DNA of 64,000 bases from Roseobacter sp. (GCA_002731875.1 PCCY01000021.1:837678-901677), one strand, 5' to 3'; shown: positions 51,283-61,586, counted from the stretch's first letter. A program made the numbers and translations. The notes: generated from the sequence alone by a model not told the origin.

Positions 51283-53421
51283 TTACTCCGTTGCGCCTTC
51301 TTCTTCTTTTTTGACTTCTTCACCAGTTTCCTGATCAACAACTTTCATCGACAGGCGCACCTTGCCGCGATCGTCAAAGCCCAAGAGCTTTACTTTCACT
51401 TCCTGACCTTCCTTAAGAACATCCGAAGGGTGGTTCAGGCGACGGTTTTCGATCTGGGATACGTGGACGAGACCGTCGCGCTTGCCAAAGGAGTTCACGA
51501 ACGCACCGAAATCAACGATCTTGACGACGGTACCGGTGTAAACCGCACCTTCTTCAGGCTCGGCCACGATGGACCAGATCATGTCATAGGCTTTCTTGAT
51601 CGAGTCGCCGTTTGGCGATGCGATCTTGATGATGCCTTCATCGTTGATATCGACTTTCGCGCCGGACACTTCAACGATCTCGCGGATCACCTTACCGCCG
51701 GACCCGATAACTTCACGGATCTTGTCGGTTGGGATCTGCATCGTTTCGATCCGTGGTGCGTGGACCGAGAATTCCCCCGCGCCGGACAATGCTTTGTTCA
51801 TCTCGCCAAGGATATGAACGCGGCCTGCCTTGGCTTGTGCCAGAGCTTTCTCCATGATCTCGGGCGTGATGCCTGCGATCTTGATGTCCATTTGCAGTGA
51901 CGTGATACCTGCTTCGGTACCGGCCAACTTAAAGTCCATGTCGCCCAGGTGGTCTTCGTCACCCAGAATGTCGGACAGGATCGCATAGGAGCCGTCTTCT
52001 TCCAGGATCAGACCCATGGCAACACCCGCGACGGGCGCTTTCAACGGCACGCCTGCATCCATCATGGACAACGAGCCGCCGCAAACCGACGCCATCGAAC
52101 TGGAGCCGTTCGATTCAGTGATCTCGGACACAACGCGGATGGTGTAGGGGAAGTCGGTGGAGGCAGGCAGAACCGCCTGCAACGCGCGCCAGGCCAGCTT
52201 GCCGTGACCGATTTCGCGACGGCCAGGGCCGGACACACGACCAACTTCACCAACCGAGTAGGGAGGGAAGTTATAGTGCAGCATGAAGTTGGATTTGAAG
52301 TTGCCGTGCAGCGCGTCGATGAACTGTTCGTCATCGCCGGTGCCCAGCGTTGTCACAACCAGACCCTGTGTTTCGCCGCGTGTGAACAATGCGGAACCAT
52401 GGGTGCGTGGCAGGATGCCGGTTTCAGCAACGATATCGCGGATTTCGTCGGTTTTACGGCCGTCGATACGCTTGCCGGTTTTAACCACGTCACCGCGCAG
52501 GATGGACGCTTCGAGCCCTTTCAGAGCGGACCCGAGGTTTGCGTCCTCAAGCTGCTCATCGGTCAGTGCGGCCTTGATGGTTTCGCGGGCGGCTGCAACA
52601 GCGGCGGTGCGCTCTTGCTTGTCAGCAATGGCAAAAGCCGCGCGCATTTCCTTTTCGCCAGCGGCTTTGACAGCAGCGGACAGGTCCGAATAGTCAACCG
52701 GCTGGAAGTCGAACGGCTCTTTCGCGGCGTCTTCGGCCAGATCTATGATCAGGTCGATGACAGGCTGGATCTGCTCGTGCGCGAACTTCACCGCACCCAG
52801 CATTTCTTCTTCCGACAGCTCATAGGCTTCGGATTCAACCATCATCACGGCTTCTTTTGTGCCGGCAACCACCAGATCAAGACGCTGTTCCGGGTTCAGG
52901 CGCAGGTCCTGCATGTCGTCAACAGTCGGGTTCAGAACGTAATTGCCCCCCTCAAAGCCAACGCGGCACGCGGCAATCGGGCCACGGAACGGTGCGCCGG
53001 AAATGGTCAGCGCCGCCGAGGCCGCGATCATGGCAACCATGTCGGGATCGTTGACCAGATCGTGGCTCAGAACGGTACACATCACCAGAACTTCGTTTTT
53101 GAAGCCGGGAACGAACAGCGGGCGGATCGGACGGTCGATCAGACGGGCTGTCAGGGTTTCCTTCTCGGTGGGGCGGGCCTCACGCTTGAAGAAGCCACCC
53201 GGTACTTTACCGGCGGCATAGTATTTCTCTTGGTAGTGAACGGTCAGCGGGAAAAAGTCCTGTCCGGGCTTTTGCTGACGTGCGAAAGTGACGTTGGCCA
53301 TGACGCTGGTTTCGCCGAGTGTCGCGATAACCGAACCGTCAGCCTGACGGGCCACCTTGCCTGTTTCCAGTGTCAGCGTCTCTTCGCCCCACTGCATGGA
53401 TTTTGTCGTTACATTAAACAT
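51283..53421 (-). CDS. pnp: Polyribonucleotide nucleotidyltransferase
   Basis: 712-residue phosphorolytic exoribonuclease and RNA-degradosome component. Two RNase PH-like halves around a helical domain; the active second core shows G-V-A-M-G-L and [20 protein letters not shown]-terminal KH domain ([11 protein letters not shown] near 562) and S1 domain ([15 protein letters not shown] near 625). Length is normal. Its leader (53422-53512) contains three hairpins. GNAT gene lies between it and rpsO. Confidence 0.96.
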   Translation of the reverse strand: MFNVTTKSMQWGEETLTLETGKVARQADGSVIATLGETSVMANVTFARQQKPGQDFFPLTVHYQEKYYAAGKVPGGFFKREARPTEKETLTARLIDRPIRPLFVPGFKNEVLVMCTVLSHDLVNDPDMVAMIAASAALTISGAPFRGPIAACRVGFEGGNYVLNPTVDDMQDLRLNPEQRLDLVVAGTKEAVMMVESEAYELSEEEMLGAVKFAHEQIQPVIDLIIDLAEDAAKEPFDFQPVDYSDLSAAVKAAGEKEMRAAFAIADKQERTAAVAAARETIKAALTDEQLEDANLGSALKGLEASILRGDVVKTGKRIDGRKTDEIRDIVAETGILPRTHGSALFTRGETQGLVVTTLGTGDDEQFIDALHGNFKSNFMLHYNFPPYSVGEVGRVSGPGRREIGHGKLAWRALQAVLPASTDFPYTIRVVSEITESNGSSSMASVCGGSLSMMDAGVPLKAPVAGVAMGLILEEDGSYAILSDILGDEDHLGDMDFKLAGTEAGITSLQMDIKIAGITPEIMEKALAQAKAGRVHILGEMNKALSGAGEFSVHAPRIETMQIPTDKIREVIGSGGKVIREIVEVSGAKVDINDEGIIKIASPNGDSIKKAYDMIWSIVAEPEEGAVYTGTVVKIVDFGAFVNSFGKRDGLVHVSQIENRRLNHPSDVLKEGQEVKVKLLGFDDRGKVRLSMKVVDQETGEEVKKEEEGATE

Positions 53422-53437
53422 CTACGTTTCCTGTTTC

Positions 53438-53512
53438 GGCCCGCGTTGGGCCATTTGCGTAGGGGGCATATTCCCCCTGACTCCGGTATCTTCTTTGTCG
53501 GGCGCTGGAGTC
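53438..53512 (-). promoter_or_regulatory. Hairpin-rich leader of pnp
   Basis: Three short perfect stems in the 90 bases before the pnp ATG: GGCCC/GGGCC (53438-53452), AGGGG/CCCCT arms (53461-53478) and GACTCC/GGAGTC (53479-53484, 53507-53512). Pnp autoregulates through a leader stem cut by RNase III in E. coli; the position fits a similar element, by analogy only. Confidence 0.4.
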
Positions 53513-53627
53513 CGGGCGCCGGCTTTCAGATTGTGCGGCCATACAGCAGTTTGCCTGCGATGGGAAGGGAAGCCTTGCAAGCGGTATGATGTCTGCGCAA
53601 AGCCAGTATTCAGGGGTAAATTCGCTG

Positions 53628-54110
53628 TTACGCAGGGCAGTGGGGTAAAGCCTTGAACATTTTATAATTTTGCAAGGTCACCCCGCCTTTGACCACAGCA
53701 TTTGGTGTCTCGACGGACCAGCCCATGCGTTCAAAAAACGGTTTTGCTTTATCGCTCGCTAAGGTGGTCAGCAGGCACACACCAGATGCAATGGCGCGAT
53801 TTTCGATGACGGTATAGAGCGCGCGCCCCACGCCCTTTTTCATGTAATCGGGGTGGACAAAGGCAAGATCGATCAGCCCTTCGCCGTCTATGGTCATAAA
53901 ACCTGCCATGCGGTTGTCTATCTCGGCCACGACCCCTGAAATGCTATCAAATCTTTTTTTCCATGCCTCTGGCGCGGGGGCTACCCCAGCCCAGGCCACT
54001 CGTTGTGCGGCAGAATACACATCTGCTGTTCCCCTGTGCACTGCCGCAAAGAAAACCAGGGCAGCTTCGTCGGTATCTTCGGGGGTCAGGTCGCGTAGGC
54101 AAATGGGCAT
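53628..54110 (-). CDS. GNAT-family N-acetyltransferase
   Basis: About 160 residues with the GNAT acetyl-CoA fold: I-D-L-A-F-V-H-P-D-Y-M-K-K-G-V-G-R-A-L-Y (motif A, the Q/R-x-x-G-x-G/A loop as K-K-G-V-G-R-A) and C-terminal F-F-E-R-M-G-W. Acceptor unknown. The frame is open to 54158, but that would run into the rpsO terminator, so I use the ATG at 54110 (M-P-I-C-L-R-D-L-T); an ATG at 54131 is possible. Sits between rpsO and pnp. Confidence 0.8.
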   Translation of the reverse strand: MPICLRDLTPEDTDEAALVFFAAVHRGTADVYSAAQRVAWAGVAPAPEAWKKRFDSISGVVAEIDNRMAGFMTIDGEGLIDLAFVHPDYMKKGVGRALYTVIENRAIASGVCLLTTLASDKAKPFFERMGWSVETPNAVVKGGVTLQNYKMFKALPHCPA

Positions 54111-54144
54111 GGGCGTTTTTTTTGTGAACATCAATGGGCGAATT

Positions 54145-54178
54145 GAAAAAAACCGCACCCTGTTTCCAAGGCGCGGTT
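54145..54178 (-). terminator. Rho-independent terminator of rpsO
   Basis: On the minus strand AACCGCGCC pairs with GGTGCGGTT (one G-U wobble; 54170-54178 with 54151-54159), followed by seven Ts. Located 28 nt after the rpsO stop and just upstream of the GNAT gene. Confidence 0.9.
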
Positions 54179-54205
54179 CTAATCGTTGTGACGGTGCAGC
54201 GCTGA

Positions 54206-54475
54206 TTAGCGGCGCAGGCCCAAACGCTTGATCAGGTCTTGATAACGTGCGTCATCTTTTCCTTTAACGTAATCCAGCAGCTTCCGGCGTGTCGCAACCA
54301 TTTTCAACAGCCCACGACGACCGTGGTTGTCTTTCTTGTGGGTTTTGAAATGCTCGGTCAGCGTCGCGATGCGCGAGGATAGAACGGCAATCTGCACTTC
54401 AGGCGAACCGGTATCACCTTCTTTCGTGCCGAATTCTTTCATGACGCGTGCTTTTTCTTCTGGCGTAATCGACAT
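54206..54475 (-). CDS. rpsO: 30S ribosomal protein S15
   Basis: 89 residues, normal length. Primary rRNA-binding protein of the 30S platform. Clear family marks: F[15 protein letters not shown], [18 protein letters not shown], and C-terminal [12 protein letters not shown]. Part of the conserved truB-rpsO-pnp order. GAAAAGGAG lies just before the ATG. Confidence 0.97.
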   Translation of the reverse strand: MSITPEEKARVMKEFGTKEGDTGSPEVQIAVLSSRIATLTEHFKTHKKDNHGRRGLLKMVATRRKLLDYVKGKDDARYQDLIKRLGLRR

Positions 54476-54668
54476 CGGGGTCTCCTTTTCAAAAGGTTAA
54501 AGTGATGGCACAGGCCGGGATGTCGTCCAGCACAGGCCCATGGAGTATCGTCCGTTGAGGGGAATCAACCGAGATTTCGCGCGTATAGGCAGTTTTTACG
54601 GGGTTGGCAAAGGTTCATTGACCATACTCAGATACGTGAGATGACAAACCGTTGCGGTGCATGTGAAA

Positions 54669-55601
54669 TCACTGGGTGACGAGACCGGCGTTAATCGCGT
54701 CTTTTAACGGTACAACGGATATATCCGAGACGAGCAGTATTCCGTCCGATTTGACTGTGGCGACCATAAAGCTGTCCATGAACACCAGGTTCTGCCGAGG
54801 ATCGGAGGGATCGGGAGCAATCTCAATGACCGGCTGGATGCCATCAGATCGCTCTTCGTCCCAAATCAACACCAGACTGTCTTTGCTATTTTCGAAATCC
54901 AGAATGCTGCTGGGAGAAGATTCCGTCCCAAGCCCCCGAAAGATGATGTCATCCGCGCCCTCGCCTGCGGTAACTATGTCGCGCGGGCCAGCGATGATGG
55001 TGTCATTGCCTCCCCCTCCGTTCAGAAAATCCTGCCCGGTGTCAGCGCCTTCGCCCGCGATACCGTCTACGATATCGTCGTCCCATCCCCCAAAAAGGGT
55101 ATCCGCGCCGGGGCCCCCGGTTAAAACGTCGTTGCCCAACCCTCCCAAGAGAATGTCATCCCCTGGATTACCAAAAAGCATATCGTTTCCGGCCGACCCG
55201 TTCACAGTATCATTGCCCGGGCCGCCAAACAGCGTGTCGTCGTCGTTGTGACCGAACAGTCTGTCGTTTCCAGCTTGACCCTTAACAACGTCAAAGCCAT
55301 CCCCCCCGTGCACCAGGTCATCGCCCATGCCCCCCCCGATGGTATCGTTCCCGGCGTCACCCCAGACTGTGTCTTCACCGGCGTTGCCATAGAGGGTGTC
55401 CCGGCCATCATAACCTGCAATTTGGTCATCATTCACCGTGCCGATCAATTCGTCGGCTTCGGAAGTGCCCGAAATAACATCGCCGCGTGCAGGCGAAAGC
55501 GGATCGGGTGGGTCGGGCTCGGTTTCTTCGCCTGACTCGACATCGATAAAGGCGACGGCACCGACTGTAATAATCCCCATAAGGCCAGCTAAAAACAGCA
55601 T
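54669..55601 (-). CDS. RTX calcium-binding-repeat protein with N-terminal membrane anchor
   Basis: About 310 residues. A hydrophobic helix at the N-terminus (M-L-F-L-A-G-L-M-G-I-I-T-V-G-A-V-A-F) is followed by about a dozen G-G-x-G-x-D-x-x nonapeptides (for example G-G-P-G-N-D-T-V-N, G-G-L-G-N-D-V-L-T, G-N-A-G-E-D-T-V-W). The end is an acidic non-repeat domain. RTX repeats fold on Ca2+, normally outside the cell. No classic C-terminal type I secretion sequence and no adjacent hlyB/hlyD is visible. The frame runs to 55682, but ATG 55601 places the hydrophobic helix at the start. Confidence 0.8.
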   Translation of the reverse strand: MLFLAGLMGIITVGAVAFIDVESGEETEPDPPDPLSPARGDVISGTSEADELIGTVNDDQIAGYDGRDTLYGNAGEDTVWGDAGNDTIGGGMGDDLVHGGDGFDVVKGQAGNDRLFGHNDDDTLFGGPGNDTVNGSAGNDMLFGNPGDDILLGGLGNDVLTGGPGADTLFGGWDDDIVDGIAGEGADTGQDFLNGGGGNDTIIAGPRDIVTAGEGADDIIFRGLGTESSPSSILDFENSKDSLVLIWDEERSDGIQPVIEIAPDPSDPRQNLVFMDSFMVATVKSDGILLVSDISVVPLKDAINAGLVTQ

Positions 55602-55706
55602 GTGTACCACCACCGGAAAAATTGTGATAAGTGTGCAGTCTTTGACATACACACGCCCCTGACTCAGCGGCATGCACAGCATTATCGCAGGCGAGTTAAT
55701 GCCAGC

Positions 55707-56216
55707 CTAAGGTCGCCAGGCGATGGGCGCTTGAGAGTAGCTGATGTATAGCGGATGTTTCGGGTGACCGGCTTTGGTCAGCCCCAGGTGAAACAGGGGT
55801 GCTTTCAGGGATACCATCAAACGGATGACGTCGGTTTCTCGGTTCAGATGGGTGCCGTGAACCCCCCAAGCAGCTATGACGCAATCCGCCCACGTGACGC
55901 CATCGCTTAGCGCCAGGTCGTTGTCGGGGCCGATCGGCTCGGCTGCTTGGCGCATCAATCGTGGGTGGGTCTCACGCCAAGCAAAGATGTTCGTCACCTG
56001 AAACGCGCCATAGCCAAGTGTGCGCGCGCGCCTCTCGCACCGTTCTACGGTCGGGTCGTTTTCAATCTCCGTCGCCCGCGACGGATTAAGCATGACAAAC
56101 AACACCTTGGGTCTTTGCGGATCCCAGGTGCGCGCCAGGCTGTAGCGGTATCTTTCGCAGTCTGAATAGATTGCAGTGGAAGGCGCATCGCCTTTGGTAT
56201 GGGTGCGAATGATCAT
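55707..56216 (-). CDS. DUF1643 domain protein
   Basis: 169 residues with the DUF1643 pattern: R-Y-R-Y-S-L-A-R-T-W-D, V-L-F-V-M-L-N-P-S-R-A-T, D-P-T-V-E-R-C-x-R-R-A, T-N-I-F-A-W-R-E-T-x-P, and A-W-G-x-H-G-T. Function unknown; sometimes linked to nucleotide or nucleic-acid processing. It follows truB after two bases and is probably cotranscribed with it. Confidence 0.85.
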   Translation of the reverse strand: MIIRTHTKGDAPSTAIYSDCERYRYSLARTWDPQRPKVLFVMLNPSRATEIENDPTVERCERRARTLGYGAFQVTNIFAWRETHPRLMRQAAEPIGPDNDLALSDGVTWADCVIAAWGVHGTHLNRETDVIRLMVSLKAPLFHLGLTKAGHPKHPLYISYSQAPIAWRP

Positions 56217-56218
56217 CG

Positions 56219-57130
56219 CTACTGCGAAACGTTGAAAACTCGGGTTGGGTGCAATTCGCCGGCTTTATACCTCCCGACGGCAACGGCTCGCCCCTCGAAA
56301 GAAGCCCATGCCTCATCGCCGTATTCAACGCCATCAGCCAAGACCATGCCGGGGTTGCCGTTACGCAGACGTGCCGCGCCCTGGGCCGTTGCTTTGACTT
56401 CGGGCAAATCCTGAAGCCCGTGCTCAAGAGGCAGTAAATGAGTGTCCAGAGCATCTGTCCGTGCCATGGCTTCAATCTGCTCCATCGTCAACGCGTCTGC
56501 GACCTCGAATGGTCCGGACCAGACGCGCCGCAAATCGCGTACATGCGCCAGACAACCCAAGACCTGCCCAAGGTCTCGGGCAATGGACCTGACATAGCCG
56601 CCCTTTCCACATACCATCTCCAGCGTGGCATGATCGGCATCGGGGCGGTCGATCAGCAACAGGCACTCCACCCATAGGGGCCGGGCCGCAAGCTCCATGG
56701 TTTCGCCATCACGGGCCCGCTTATAGGCTCGTTGACCGTCAATTTTCACCGCCGAAAATTGAGGTGGAACCTGTTCGATATCGCCGATGAAACGTGCCAA
56801 CGCTTCCTTGATCATCTCGTCAGTCGGTCGCAACTCGGTCGTCGCAAGGATCTCGCCAGCCGCATCATCGGTGTTGGTCGCTATGCCAAGGCGCACAGTA
56901 AATTCATAGGCTTTCAGAGCGTCGGTGATATAGGGCACCGTTTTGGTCGCCTCGCCCAAGGCGATCGCCAGAACTCCCGTGGCGTCAGGGTCCAGTGTCC
57001 CGGCATGACCGGCTTTTGTGGCATTAAGCGCCCAGCGAACCTTGTTGACCACGGTGGTCGAAGTCGGGCCAACGGGTTTATCCACGACCAACCAGCCCGA
57101 AATGTCCCGTCCCTTACGTTTACGTGCCAT
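56219..57130 (-). CDS. truB: tRNA pseudouridine(55) synthase TruB
   Basis: 303 residues. Converts U55 of elongator tRNAs to pseudouridine. Catalytic D47 lies in [14 protein letters not shown], with K-P-x-G-P-T-S-T in motif I and [15 protein letters not shown] in motif III. ATG 57130 preceded by AAAGGCAGAAAAG is chosen; an in-frame ATG at 57205 would add a non-homologous tail. Typical rbfA-truB-rpsO-pnp neighbourhood. Confidence 0.95.
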   Translation of the reverse strand: MARKRKGRDISGWLVVDKPVGPTSTTVVNKVRWALNATKAGHAGTLDPDATGVLAIALGEATKTVPYITDALKAYEFTVRLGIATNTDDAAGEILATTELRPTDEMIKEALARFIGDIEQVPPQFSAVKIDGQRAYKRARDGETMELAARPLWVECLLLIDRPDADHATLEMVCGKGGYVRSIARDLGQVLGCLAHVRDLRRVWSGPFEVADALTMEQIEAMARTDALDTHLLPLEHGLQDLPEVKATAQGAARLRNGNPGMVLADGVEYGDEAWASFEGRAVAVGRYKAGELHPTRVFNVSQ

Positions 57131-57252
57131 CTTTTCTGCCTTTGTCCATTTCGCCTGCCTCCTATCAATGTCCAGACCCCAATGCCCATACAGGCTTTGT
57201 TCCAAATGGAAAAAAATCCTCGCCGAAGGCCAAAAAGTTTTTGTGTGGGGGG

Positions 57253-57993
57253 CTATTTCTCGGTAACGACGCCGATAATCGGCCCCAACGCCCCAAAACC
57301 CAGATCATTGCGGCTCAGCGACGGGGCTCTCATCCTTGAGATGTTGCCATCAAGATAAAGCGCGTTGCGCAGCTTCAGATGATCGCGGAAAAATAACGCG
57401 AAATCGTAGAAATTTATCGTATTGTTGGAAATCGCAAAGATGGCCTGGGTCCCGTCCGCACTGGTCCCCACGCCGTTTCGCACATACCGCGAGGTACTGT
57501 GCTTCAGAAACCGAGGATGTAGCTTGCCGTCGATGACCAGCATCGGCCCCGATTGCGTCGCGCTTTTACAGTCCGGGTTTTGACTTAAGAAACGTGTTGT
57601 CTCGATCACATCGGCACGGTTTCCACGTAAACACAGAATACCATTCGGCAACAGCCCGAAATTGCCCGGACCTTCGCTGCTGATGACGCGTTGTAGCTCG
57701 CTGCCGTTCTCGAGGTAATACCCGACCGGCGCGCGGTCATCGTGATACATGCCCGCATTCATGGCAAAGCCCAACTTCTTGCCTTTGGTTTCCAGCGCGG
57801 CGTTCAACGTGTTGAAATAACCGTACGGGCTGCCGTCGGGCGCGTATAAAAACAGCTCCAGCGTATCTTGGGTCAGATCGACAGTGCAGATGTCGAAACT
57901 ATTCTCCTTGAATGACATGGTCTCGCAGGTTTCCGCCATCAACGGCACCGGCCCCAGAACCATCAGCAAAATCAGCGATGCCAGCTTCGTCAC
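57253..57993 (-). CDS. Phosphodiester-glycosidase-like (DUF2233/NAGPA) secreted protein
   Basis: 246 residues with a signal peptide ([13 protein letters not shown]..., cleavage near L-M-A) so probably periplasmic. Family pattern: [36 protein letters not shown], and A-L-Y-L-D-G-N-I-S near the end. This is the NAGPA/DUF2233 fold; substrate unknown. Starts at GTG 57993 overlapping the rbfA stop (GTGA), an unusual insertion between rbfA and truB. Confidence 0.85.
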   Translation of the reverse strand: MTKLASLILLMVLGPVPLMAETCETMSFKENSFDICTVDLTQDTLELFLYAPDGSPYGYFNTLNAALETKGKKLGFAMNAGMYHDDRAPVGYYLENGSELQRVISSEGPGNFGLLPNGILCLRGNRADVIETTRFLSQNPDCKSATQSGPMLVIDGKLHPRFLKHSTSRYVRNGVGTSADGTQAIFAISNNTINFYDFALFFRDHLKLRNALYLDGNISRMRAPSLSRNDLGFGALGPIIGVVTEK

Positions 57994-58418
57994 GACTCAC
58001 CCATGTCTCTATCCGGAGCATCGGCATCGCGTCGAACCACATCCTGCGCCAGCATCCGGCGTGTGTCGTCCATACGGTCATAGGTTTCGTCCAATTGGAA
58101 CCGCAGATCGGGCGAATACTTCAAAGCAAGTTTGCGCGACATCAGCCGGCGCAACTCGCCCTTGTTGCGGGATAACAACTTCAACGCGTCCTGGCGTCCA
58201 TCCCCCCCCAGCGGCAGCACGTAAGCTGTCGCGATCTTCAGGTCGGGGGAGGTGCGCACTTCACCGACGGTTATGGACATACGGTTCAGTTCAGGATCGT
58301 GGACATCCCCGCGTGCCAAAACTTCCGATAACGCGCGACGGATCGTTTCCGCTACCCGAAGCTGCCGTTGTGACGGGCCAGAGCCCTCATGAAACTTGTT
58401 CTTTGCCATATCCTTCAT
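57990..58418 (-). CDS. rbfA: Ribosome-binding factor A
   Basis: 142-residue KH-like 30S assembly and cold-shock factor. Family marks: [44 protein letters not shown]. Start could be 58418 or the M at 58409; the former leaves three extra residues. Divergent from dapB with about 70 bases between starts. Confidence 0.93.
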   Translation of the reverse strand: MKDMAKNKFHEGSGPSQRQLRVAETIRRALSEVLARGDVHDPELNRMSITVGEVRTSPDLKIATAYVLPLGGDGRQDALKLLSRNKGELRRLMSRKLALKYSPDLRFQLDETYDRMDDTRRMLAQDVVRRDADAPDRDMGES

Positions 58419-58488
58419 TTAAGGGGTTGTTGTGGTTTTGCCAAGCAGATCGCCGTGCGCGAGACCCGGAGGCAACAAGGAGACGATC

Positions 58489-59304
58489 ATGAGCGATAAA
58501 CTTGGGATAACAATTACGGGCGCTTCGGGTCGAATGGGCCAAATGTTGGTGACGCTGGTTTCCGCCGACGACCGGGTGCGCCTAGTCGGCGCGATTGAAC
58601 GGGCGGGCCATGAATGGGTCGGCCAGGACATCGGCACTGCGATGGGGGGGGCTGCTTTGGGGGTCATCGTTACCGATGACCCGGACGAGGGACTCGCACC
58701 GGCGCAAGCGGTAATTGATTTCACCGCTCCCGAAGCCACGATCGAATTCGCAAATCTGGCCGCCCGCAACAAAATGGTCCATGTGATCGGCACAACCGGC
58801 ATGTCTGCGGATCAGATCGCCAAGCTGGCTCCGGCTGCCCGTGATGCGGTGATCATACGGGCAGGTAACATGAGCCTCGGTGTGAACCTGCTGACGCAGC
58901 TGACCAAACGCGTGGCCGCAGCACTGGACGATGATTTCGACATCGAAATCATCGAGGCGCACCATAATCAGAAAGTAGACGCACCCTCGGGCACGGCTCT
59001 CATGCTGGGCGAAGCCGCCGCCGAAGGGCGCGGCGTAGCGCTTGACGACGTGTCTGACAGGGGCCGGGACGGAATAACCGGGGCGCGAAAGCGCGGAGAC
59101 ATCGGATTTACCGCCATTCGAGGAGGCGACATTGTCGGGGAGCACGACGTTCTTTTCGCAGCCACCGGCGAGCGCATCATTCTGCGTCACGTAGCATCGG
59201 ACCGATCAGTTTTTGCACGCGGAGCCATCAAGGCGGCCATTTGGGGGCAGGGCAGATCGCCGGGCCAATACGACATGCTCGATGTCTTGGGGTTGCAAGA
59301 CTGA
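58489..59304 (+). CDS. dapB: 4-hydroxy-tetrahydrodipicolinate reductase
   Basis: 271 residues. NAD(P)H-dependent reduction in diaminopimelate/lysine synthesis. N-terminal G-A-S-G-R-M-G-Q nucleotide loop, G-T-T-G-M-S middle, and substrate-binding [16 protein letters not shown] 58489 has CAAGGAGA before it; the frame extends 57 bases upstream without a site. Pairs functionally with the DapC-like aminotransferase at 13.9 kb. Confidence 0.96.
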   Translation: MSDKLGITITGASGRMGQMLVTLVSADDRVRLVGAIERAGHEWVGQDIGTAMGGAALGVIVTDDPDEGLAPAQAVIDFTAPEATIEFANLAARNKMVHVIGTTGMSADQIAKLAPAARDAVIIRAGNMSLGVNLLTQLTKRVAAALDDDFDIEIIEAHHNQKVDAPSGTALMLGEAAAEGRGVALDDVSDRGRDGITGARKRGDIGFTAIRGGDIVGEHDVLFAATGERIILRHVASDRSVFARGAIKAAIWGQGRSPGQYDMLDVLGLQD

Positions 59305-59392
59305 CACCCCGTTTGCGGTGATTTCTGAGGCGGGTTGAAACTAATTCAACGGGTGGGGCGTATATACTTCATAGTCAGCTAGGGAGAATACG

Positions 59393-59749
59393 ATGCGACA
59401 TCTGTTTTTCACCGCATGCGTGGCCGTTTTCGCCATGAGCTCCGCAGCCCATGCTGAATATCAGAAGGTCCAAAGCCAAGCAGATTTTATCTCGGTCGTA
59501 GATGGCAAGAAGCTTACCCGCCCACTGGTCGAACTTGAGGTGTCACCTGCCGGTACCATAAGGGGAACCGGTGCAGCCTGGAAGGTTTCCGGAAACTGGG
59601 TCTGGAAGGAAGGCTATTTTTGCCGAAGCCTCGAATGGGGCGATGACGATCTGGGCTACAACTGCCAGGAGGTCGCCGTAAACGGTACCAAAATCCGGTT
59701 CACATCGGATAAGGGTACCGGAAAATCGGCCAGTTTTTCTTTGCGTTGA
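59393..59749 (+). CDS. Small secreted protein of unknown function
   Basis: 118 residues, signal peptide M-R-H-L-F-F-T-A-C-V-A-V-F-A-M-S-S-A-A-H with cleavage near A-H-A-E. The mature part has W-K-V-S-G-N-W-V-W-K-E-G-Y-F-C-R-S-L-E-W-G and a second Cys in Y-N-C-Q-E-V, so one disulfide is likely. No family function recognised. AGGGAGAA precedes the ATG. Single gene. Confidence 0.75.
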   Translation: MRHLFFTACVAVFAMSSAAHAEYQKVQSQADFISVVDGKKLTRPLVELEVSPAGTIRGTGAAWKVSGNWVWKEGYFCRSLEWGDDDLGYNCQEVAVNGTKIRFTSDKGTGKSASFSLR

Positions 59750-59822
59750 CGCTGGAATATCTGAGTTGACTGCTCAACCTCGGTGCCCGATCACGGGCTC
59801 TCGGCCAGCCGCGCGCTGAGAT

Positions 59823-60101
59823 TCAGAAATCGACGGCGATTCCCTTTTTCTCCCAATCTCCATACCGCACGGGTTCCGGGCCATCTCGCCCGCCCAATTC
59901 GCGTGGCCTTTCGACAGTTCGCGCCTTGGCACGGCGTTCTGCTGCCTCTGCCAGCGCCCGTTGCGCCGCCGGTGCCAGCTCTGGCGTGATCAATGGCAGC
60001 GGTCCGGGTGACGGCTGCGGCGGCAGATCGGGTCCGGGTTCCGGGATCGGTGTTGGGTCATGTGGCGGGGGTGGCATCGGGGGCTTACCTGCTTGGTTCA
60101 T
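59823..60101 (-). CDS. DUF1674 protein, SDHAF4-like succinate dehydrogenase assembly factor
   Basis: 92 residues, Pro-rich N-terminal half, ending in E-L-G-G-R-D-G-P-E-P-V-R-Y-G-D-W-E-K-K-G, the invariant DUF1674 C-terminus shared with mitochondrial SDHAF4, which helps assemble flavinylated SdhA. The bacterial role is inferred from that. ATG 60101 has a strong GAGGATGAG site and is preferred over the open extension to 60191. The rsmB start (60192) is divergent, 90 bases away. Confidence 0.88.
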   Translation of the reverse strand: MNQAGKPPMPPPPHDPTPIPEPGPDLPPQPSPGPLPLITPELAPAAQRALAEAAERRAKARTVERPRELGGRDGPEPVRYGDWEKKGIAVDF

Positions 60102-60191
60102 TTTCTCATCCTCTTGAGACCACGGTCCCCTTGATATACGTCGGATACAAGCCCCGACAACCCAGGCACCCTCAGTAAGAAAGCGTTTCAT

Positions 60192-61463
60192 ATGTCAGAC
60201 ACCGGCGTTCAAGCCCGAAGAAGTGCTGTATATCTACTGGATATGATCCTGGGCGAAGATCGTTTGATGTCCGAGCTGTTGGCCGCCGGAGCACTGGATA
60301 AGCTGCCCGCGGATGACCGGGCTCGGGCGCAGCGATTGGCAATGGACACCTTGCGCGGCATGGAGCGTGCAGACCGTATGCTCCAGAAACACCTGTCAAA
60401 GTACCCCCCCCTGACCGTGCGCAACGTGTTGAGGGTGGGCACTATAGAGCTGGCTCAGGGCGGCGCTGCACATGGCGTGGTCAACGCGATGGTCGAACTG
60501 GTCGCGACGCACAAGAAGCTGGGTCACCTGAAAGGTTTGACCAACGCCGTGCTTCGCAAAATCGCCGCTGATGGCCCCGAGGCATGGGCCGCTCTCCGGT
60601 CCCCTCGTCTGCCCAAATGGCTTCGCGGCCCTTTGAGCGAAGCGTGGGGACCAGAGGCGATTTCCGGTATAGAAGCCTCGCATTTTGCGGGAGCCCCCCT
60701 AGACCTGACCGCCAAGAAAGACCCCGAAGCATTGGCGGCGGCGGTCGGCGGAGGGGTGCTGCCCACCGGGTCGGTCCGGGTCGCTGATGCAGGGCAGGTT
60801 ACCATGATGCCCGGCTTTGCCGAAGGCGACTGGTGGGTTCAGGATGCCGCAGCCGCTCTGCCGGTGAAAATTTTGGCACCACAAAAGGGCGAGTCGGTGC
60901 TTGACCTATGCGCCGCCCCTGGTGGCAAAACCATGCAACTGGCGGCGGCAGGGGCTCAGGTCACGGCGGTTGATAATTCCGGACAACGCATGCAGCGCCT
61001 GAAAGAGAACTTGGCGCGGGTTCATTTGCCCGCCAAAACAATCGTTTCAGACGCCCGTGAAATTGAGGGTGAATTCGATGCGATCCTGCTGGATGCGCCT
61101 TGTTCCGCAACGGGCACAATCCGGCGTCACCCTGATCTGCCCTATGCAAAGGATGGATCGGAATTCGCCGATCTGATTGATCTTCAGGCGGATTTGATCG
61201 ACCACGCGTGGCGTTCGCTTCGCCCCGGGGGGCGTCTGATTTTCTGTACCTGTTCGCTTTTGCCGGACGAGGGAGAGGTTCAGGTTGATGAAGCGCTCGA
61301 GCGGCACCCAGACATGCACGTCGACAAAGACGCGGTGTTGGTTGCCGGCGTCGACCCCAATTGGGCAACGACCGAAGGCGGCCTCCGCTTGCGGCCTGAT
61401 TACTGGTCCGACCTGGGAGGAATGGATGGCTTTTACATCGCGAGCTTGCGTAAATCCGTTTAG
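60192..61463 (+). CDS. rsmB: RsmB-like 16S rRNA (cytosine-5)-methyltransferase
   Basis: 423 residues. N-terminal NusB-like helical domain (about 1-140) and a SAM-dependent methyltransferase domain: A-A-P-G-G-K-T near 240, D-A-P-C-S-A-T-G (motif IV Cys) and C-T-C-S-L-L-P-D-E-G-E (motif VI nucleophile Cys). Both catalytic cysteines are present. This fits RsmB (C967 methylation), though the family is broad. Followed by the heparinase-like gene and purH, a common roseobacter order. Confidence 0.9.
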   Translation: MSDTGVQARRSAVYLLDMILGEDRLMSELLAAGALDKLPADDRARAQRLAMDTLRGMERADRMLQKHLSKYPPLTVRNVLRVGTIELAQGGAAHGVVNAMVELVATHKKLGHLKGLTNAVLRKIAADGPEAWAALRSPRLPKWLRGPLSEAWGPEAISGIEASHFAGAPLDLTAKKDPEALAAAVGGGVLPTGSVRVADAGQVTMMPGFAEGDWWVQDAAAALPVKILAPQKGESVLDLCAAPGGKTMQLAAAGAQVTAVDNSGQRMQRLKENLARVHLPAKTIVSDAREIEGEFDAILLDAPCSATGTIRRHPDLPYAKDGSEFADLIDLQADLIDHAWRSLRPGGRLIFCTCSLLPDEGEVQVDEALERHPDMHVDKDAVLVAGVDPNWATTEGGLRLRPDYWSDLGGMDGFYIASLRKSV

Positions 61464-61586
61464 AAGAGTGTCTGCACAAACGTGAAATGCCCGCACGTGG
61501 TCTTACCATTGCCAAAATGCGGTGACTCGGGTGCGAACAAGGGCTAACATCCCTCAAACGCCAGCAGAGCGTACAAGGGCAGCCGC

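Noticed and set aside
51949-53589. 546-codon plus-strand open frame opposite pnp
   Set aside because: It is antisense to a full-length, motif-complete pnp and encodes an unlikely composition with no recognisable domain; a codon-bias shadow.
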